A stretch of 7,444 bases of DNA from Syntrophorhabdus sp. (GTDB lineage: Bacteria; Desulfobacterota; BSN033; UBA1163): positions 1 through 7,444 of the forward strand of contig DYHU01000195.1 of the NCBI GenBank assembly GCA_020724025.1, read 5' to 3'. The position numbers were made by a program, and so were the translations under genes. The notes under the pieces were generated by a model that was not told the DNA's origin, searched no databases, and saw only the letters and a program-made list of their open reading frames with translations. Shown in pieces: positions 5,541 through 7,444 of the stretch (position 1 is the stretch's first letter; the number at the start of each line of letters is the position of its first letter).

Positions 5541-6872
5541 TCAAATATTATCTGTATGTTGCAAAGACGGATTCCACCATTCGATCCAGGTCCCCTCCCG
5601 TCCGAAGTTGACGCCTGCCGTTGTTTCGATCTCTCGGATCCAGTCTCCGAGATAGGATGCGTGGTGGATGATGAGCGGGGTGCTGTGTTCAGGAAGAATG
5701 TCTTCAAAGAGCCGGTAGAGGAATATATTCCTATCCATCTCCTGCAACGTTTCACCGTCATCCCAGGGCGTAGGCCGGATAAAACCATGATTCGCTCCCT
5801 CATCCCTCCGGTAGAGGAACTGGTTTCCGAACCGATCTTTGAGACGGCGCAGCGTTTCAACGCACTTGACGATATCCGTCAGCGCGATCCCTTTGCAGAA
5901 ATATTGAAGCAACCGGTCGGAGAACGATTCAAAGCCGATCGAAGCAAACATGATCTTCACCTCTTGCGCCTGGGCCTTTAAGACGATCTCCGAAAGTTCA
6001 GAGGCGTGTCCATTGATGTCGTCGACCCGGCAGACCAGATTGATCTGCGAGAGCCTGATCCCATGATTTTCAACCTCTTCGAGCAGTTTACCAAGCGAGC
6101 GGATGGAATATTCGTCTATGAGTTCGAATGGAATCTTTCTTCCATCGATCTCAGGCAGCCCTTCAATCTGGGCGATAACCCTGTCTCGCTCTACAGGGCC
6201 ATGAAAACCCTTGTCCCGTGAAACGTCGCAGAAGACACATCCCTCACTCCGAACGTTCAACTCCGGAACCTCTCTCCCCCTGAGTTCGACCGGAGGCGGA
6301 AGGCTGACCGTTTGTAACTTATTGGCGTATGGACAGCCGATGGCATTCAACACCTGCCCCAACCGAACCTCGAGCTTCTTGAGAGTATCCGAGAATGTAT
6401 AGAGGTTCGACCAGTCGACTTTTAGGAATATCTCCTTTGTCCATGGATGTTCGAGGAGCGCATCTCTCAGACCCAGATGTTCCGATCTGAACCCATCGAC
6501 CGGACCCTGAAGGCCAATATCGACCATCGATCTCAATCCCCTGAACCGGTGTGGATGAGAATCAGCCTCCGGCTCGCCTTTGTAATCCTGCCGGGCCTGC
6601 GGTCCTCCCAGAATGGTAACAAAAACCTTCTGCTTCAGTTCTTGCACCAGTTCGATGAGGTCTTTTCTCCCGCAGAGATGCGAGAAGGCAACCCACTTCT
6701 CTTCTGTTTTGTAATATTCATCGATGAAACCGAGCAGTCGATCTTTTGAAAAAGACCTCTCGATTCCGACGACGATGGAGGGAATGGAGAGCTTCTGCTG
6801 GAAGAATGTCGCCGCCAGTTGAGCCCCAAGAATACCATGGGGTTCCCCTGTATGATGCGTGAAGATGATCAT
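5541..6872 (-). CDS. B12-binding-fold radical-SAM-like protein with atypical cysteine motif
   Basis: This is a 443-residue protein from the ATG at 6872. Residues 1-95 look like the Rossmann-type B12-binding domain of B12-binding radical SAM proteins: strand MIIFTHHTG, an alpha/beta series, then VTILGGPQA (85-93). Residues about 205-390 look like a radical SAM barrel. GCVFCDVSRDKGFHG (211-225) is followed by RDRVIAQI, FELIDEYSI (249-257) resembles the strand-2 region, and SIGFESFSDRLLQYFCKGI (311-329) matches the GxES-x-D-KG signature. The usual CxxxCxxC is absent: only Cys212 and Cys215 are present, Arg208 sits where the first cysteine would fall, and the nearest upstream cysteine is Cys180 (IGCPY). 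Either Cys180 completes an iron-sulfur cluster or the enzyme is degenerate. The frame extends 28 codons further, but that part lies in a repeat and has no ribosome binding site. Even at 6872 the Shine-Dalgarno is weak. The substrate is unknown. Confidence 0.8.
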   Translation of the reverse strand: MIIFTHHTGEPHGILGAQLAATFFQQKLSIPSIVVGIERSFSKDRLLGFIDEYYKTEEKWVAFSHLCGRKDLIELVQELKQKVFVTILGGPQARQDYKGEPEADSHPHRFRGLRSMVDIGLQGPVDGFRSEHLGLRDALLEHPWTKEIFLKVDWSNLYTFSDTLKKLEVRLGQVLNAIGCPYANKLQTVSLPPPVELRGREVPELNVRSEGCVFCDVSRDKGFHGPVERDRVIAQIEGLPEIDGRKIPFELIDEYSIRSLGKLLEEVENHGIRLSQINLVCRVDDINGHASELSEIVLKAQAQEVKIMFASIGFESFSDRLLQYFCKGIALTDIVKCVETLRRLKDRFGNQFLYRRDEGANHGFIRPTPWDDGETLQEMDRNIFLYRLFEDILPEHSTPLIIHHASYLGDWIREIETTAGVNFGREGTWIEWWNPSLQHTDNI

Positions 6873-6930
6873 GTTTCGTAACAGTTTAGCGCTTTGAAAA
6901 AACTGATCTAATCCCCCTTCATCCCCCTCC

Positions 6931-6962
6931 TTCGACCAGCTCAGGATGGTGAGCATGTCGAA
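6931..6962. repeat. REP-like palindrome
   Basis: Arms TTCGACCAGCTCA and TGAGCATGTCGAA pair over 13 positions with two mismatches around a 6-bp loop. The TTCGAC...GCTCA...GTCGAA pattern is a familiar extragenic palindrome in proteobacterial and related genomes. It underlies the spurious N-terminal extension of the radical-SAM-like frame and sits 59-90 bp before that gene's start. Confidence 0.6.
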
Positions 6963-6982
6963 CCATTTGTCAAAAGGGGGAA

Positions 6983-6999
6983 TCCCGCCTTTGGCGGGA
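6983..6999. repeat. Perfect GC-rich hairpin
   Basis: TCCCGCC-TTT-GGCGGGA is a 7-bp perfect stem with a 3-base loop. The flanks AAAGGGGG (6973-6980) and CCTCCCTTT (7002-7010) extend it with small mismatches. No T-run follows on the minus strand, so it is not a standard terminator for the dehydrogenase upstream. Confidence 0.6.
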
Positions 7000-7010
7000 C
7001 TCCTCCCTTT

Positions 7011-7044
7011 GGTCTCCGACCCAGAGCGGTCTCTGACCCAGAGG
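7011..7044. repeat. 17-bp tandem duplication
   Basis: Two adjacent 17-bp units, 7011-7027 and 7028-7044, both begin GGTCTC and contain GACCCAGAG, and differ at two positions. They fill the loop of the inverted pair CCTCCCTTT/AAAGGGAGG that flanks them. They are probably part of the composite intergenic repeat. Confidence 0.7.
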
Positions 7045-7069
7045 GCAAAGGGAGGTTGGGAGGGATTTT

Positions 7070-7189
7070 ACAAGACGATTTCAAACAGCTAAATTGATAT
7101 CATCTTTCTAATTTTCCGGAATAGGCATGGTAGTTAAAAAGTGATTGGAGACAGAGTTCAAACCTGACCTCAAGGGGGGATCTGCAGAC
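7070..7189. other. Remaining intergenic DNA with no assigned element
   Basis: Together with the composite repeat, this makes a gene-free stretch of 317 bp (6873-7189). It separates the dehydrogenase stop from the radical-SAM-like gene. It is AT-rich around 7080-7130, but no -35/-10 pair with good spacing stands out and no rho-independent terminator is visible after the dehydrogenase. A six-codon ATG frame on the minus strand (MPIPEN) has no support as a gene. Confidence 0.5.
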
Positions 7190-7444
7190 CTACATATTCC
7201 ATCCGCCGGAAACCGTCACTTCGGCTCCGGTTATAAAACTTGCTTCGTCGGAGGCTAAAAAAACTACCGCATTGGCAACCTCTTCAGGTTGGCCGACCCG
7301 CTTTAAAGGGGTATTTTCGATGATCATGTTTCGATATTTTCCGGCCATCTTAGAAACAGTAGGGGTCAAGATAAAACCCGGCAAAACCGCATTGACATTG
7401 ATCTGATACCTGCCCAGTTCTCTGGCCACACTCTTTGTCAAACC
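7190..7444 (-). CDS. Short-chain dehydrogenase/reductase, C-terminal part, cut by the right edge
   Basis: The frame is open to the window edge and ends with TAG at 7190-7192, giving 84 residues that start with Gly. GMTKSVARELG is the helix that follows the catalytic YxxxK in FabG-type SDR enzymes. NVNAVLPGFILTPTV is the substrate-loop start, and GQPEEVANAVVFLASDEASFITGAEVTVSGGWNM is the classic C-terminal block of NAD(P)H-dependent 3-oxoacyl-ACP reductase-like proteins. The nucleotide-binding GxxxGxG and the catalytic Ser-Tyr-Lys lie outside the window, so substrate and cofactor cannot be judged. It could be FabG itself or one of many related sugar or alcohol dehydrogenases. It is separated from the next gene by 317 bp and is probably a different transcription unit. 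Confidence 0.93.
   Translation of the reverse strand, partial: GLTKSVARELGRYQINVNAVLPGFILTPTVSKMAGKYRNMIIENTPLKRVGQPEEVANAVVFLASDEASFITGAEVTVSGGWNM

Larger units (their letters stand above)
6909..7069. repeat. Composite intergenic repeat, MITE- or REP-like
   Basis: This 160-bp non-coding block is bounded by pyrimidine-rich, imperfectly inverted ends: AATCCC-rich at 6910-6930, and its inverse ending GGGAGGGATT at 7058-7067. Inside are a REP-like palindrome (6931-6962), a perfect hairpin (6983-6999), a 17-bp tandem repeat (7011-7044) and a 9-bp inverted pair (7002-7010 with 7047-7055). No transposase is encoded. Similar pyrimidine-rich ends and short palindromes occur in dispersed non-autonomous repeats of bacterial genomes. 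Copy number elsewhere in the genome cannot be seen here. Confidence 0.55.

Noticed and set aside
7150..7160. An 11-bp match, GACAGAGTTCA, to the region around 230-240 beside the upstream palindrome
   Set aside because: The match is short, the second half of the palindrome is missing here, and flanks do not align, so it is likely to be chance.
1..7444. CRISPR arrays, tRNA or rRNA genes, transposases, phage or defence genes
   Set aside because: I looked on both strands and saw no regularly spaced repeats, cloverleaf-like sequences, rRNA motifs or recognisable recombinase or defence domains.

Overview
The window looks like bacterial chromosomal DNA of intermediate GC, and every supported gene lies on the minus strand. 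The gene types (Ca2+-type P-type ATPase, HtpX, a B12-binding-fold radical-SAM-like protein) and a REP-like palindrome fit an anaerobic or facultative Gram-negative lineage such as Nitrospirota or the former Deltaproteobacteria. That placement is an inference; no marker gene fixes the taxonomy.

Read in the direction of transcription (right to left), the window opens with the C-terminal part of a short-chain dehydrogenase/reductase cut by the right edge (7190-7444). A 317-bp intergenic stretch follows. It carries a composite repeat at about 6909-7069: a REP-like palindrome, a perfect short hairpin, a 17-bp tandem duplication and pyrimidine-rich inverted ends. Next is a 443-residue protein with a B12-binding-like N-terminal domain and a radical-SAM-like barrel (5541-6872). 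It lacks a recognisable CxxxCxxC cluster motif and shows only CxxC plus a distant upstream cysteine. A small putative exported protein (5209-5469) follows it.

The central block is a probable five-gene operon: a small winged-helix-like protein (4757-5017), the HtpX membrane protease (3844-4692), a zf-TFIIB-type zinc-ribbon protein with a His/Asp/Tyr-rich tail (3513-3797), an SRPBCC-fold protein (3004-3468) and an 890-residue P2A-type cation ATPase (335-3007). The last two overlap by ATGA. Gaps inside the block are 64, 46 and 44 nt, each gene has a Shine-Dalgarno sequence, and no terminator is visible. The set suggests membrane proteostasis or envelope stress coupled to cation (probably Ca2+) export. 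That link is inferred from gene order alone.

At the left edge a further gene begins (48 to beyond 1). Its only 16 visible codons resemble the extreme N-terminus of a P-type ATPase. It has a strong sigma70-like promoter (TTGACA, 18-bp spacer, AATAAT), and two near-identical palindromes (GTTCAC-N4-GTGAAC) lie 109 bp apart on either side of it. This is a convincing two-operator regulatory region and, with the atypical radical-SAM-like protein, the most interesting part of the window.
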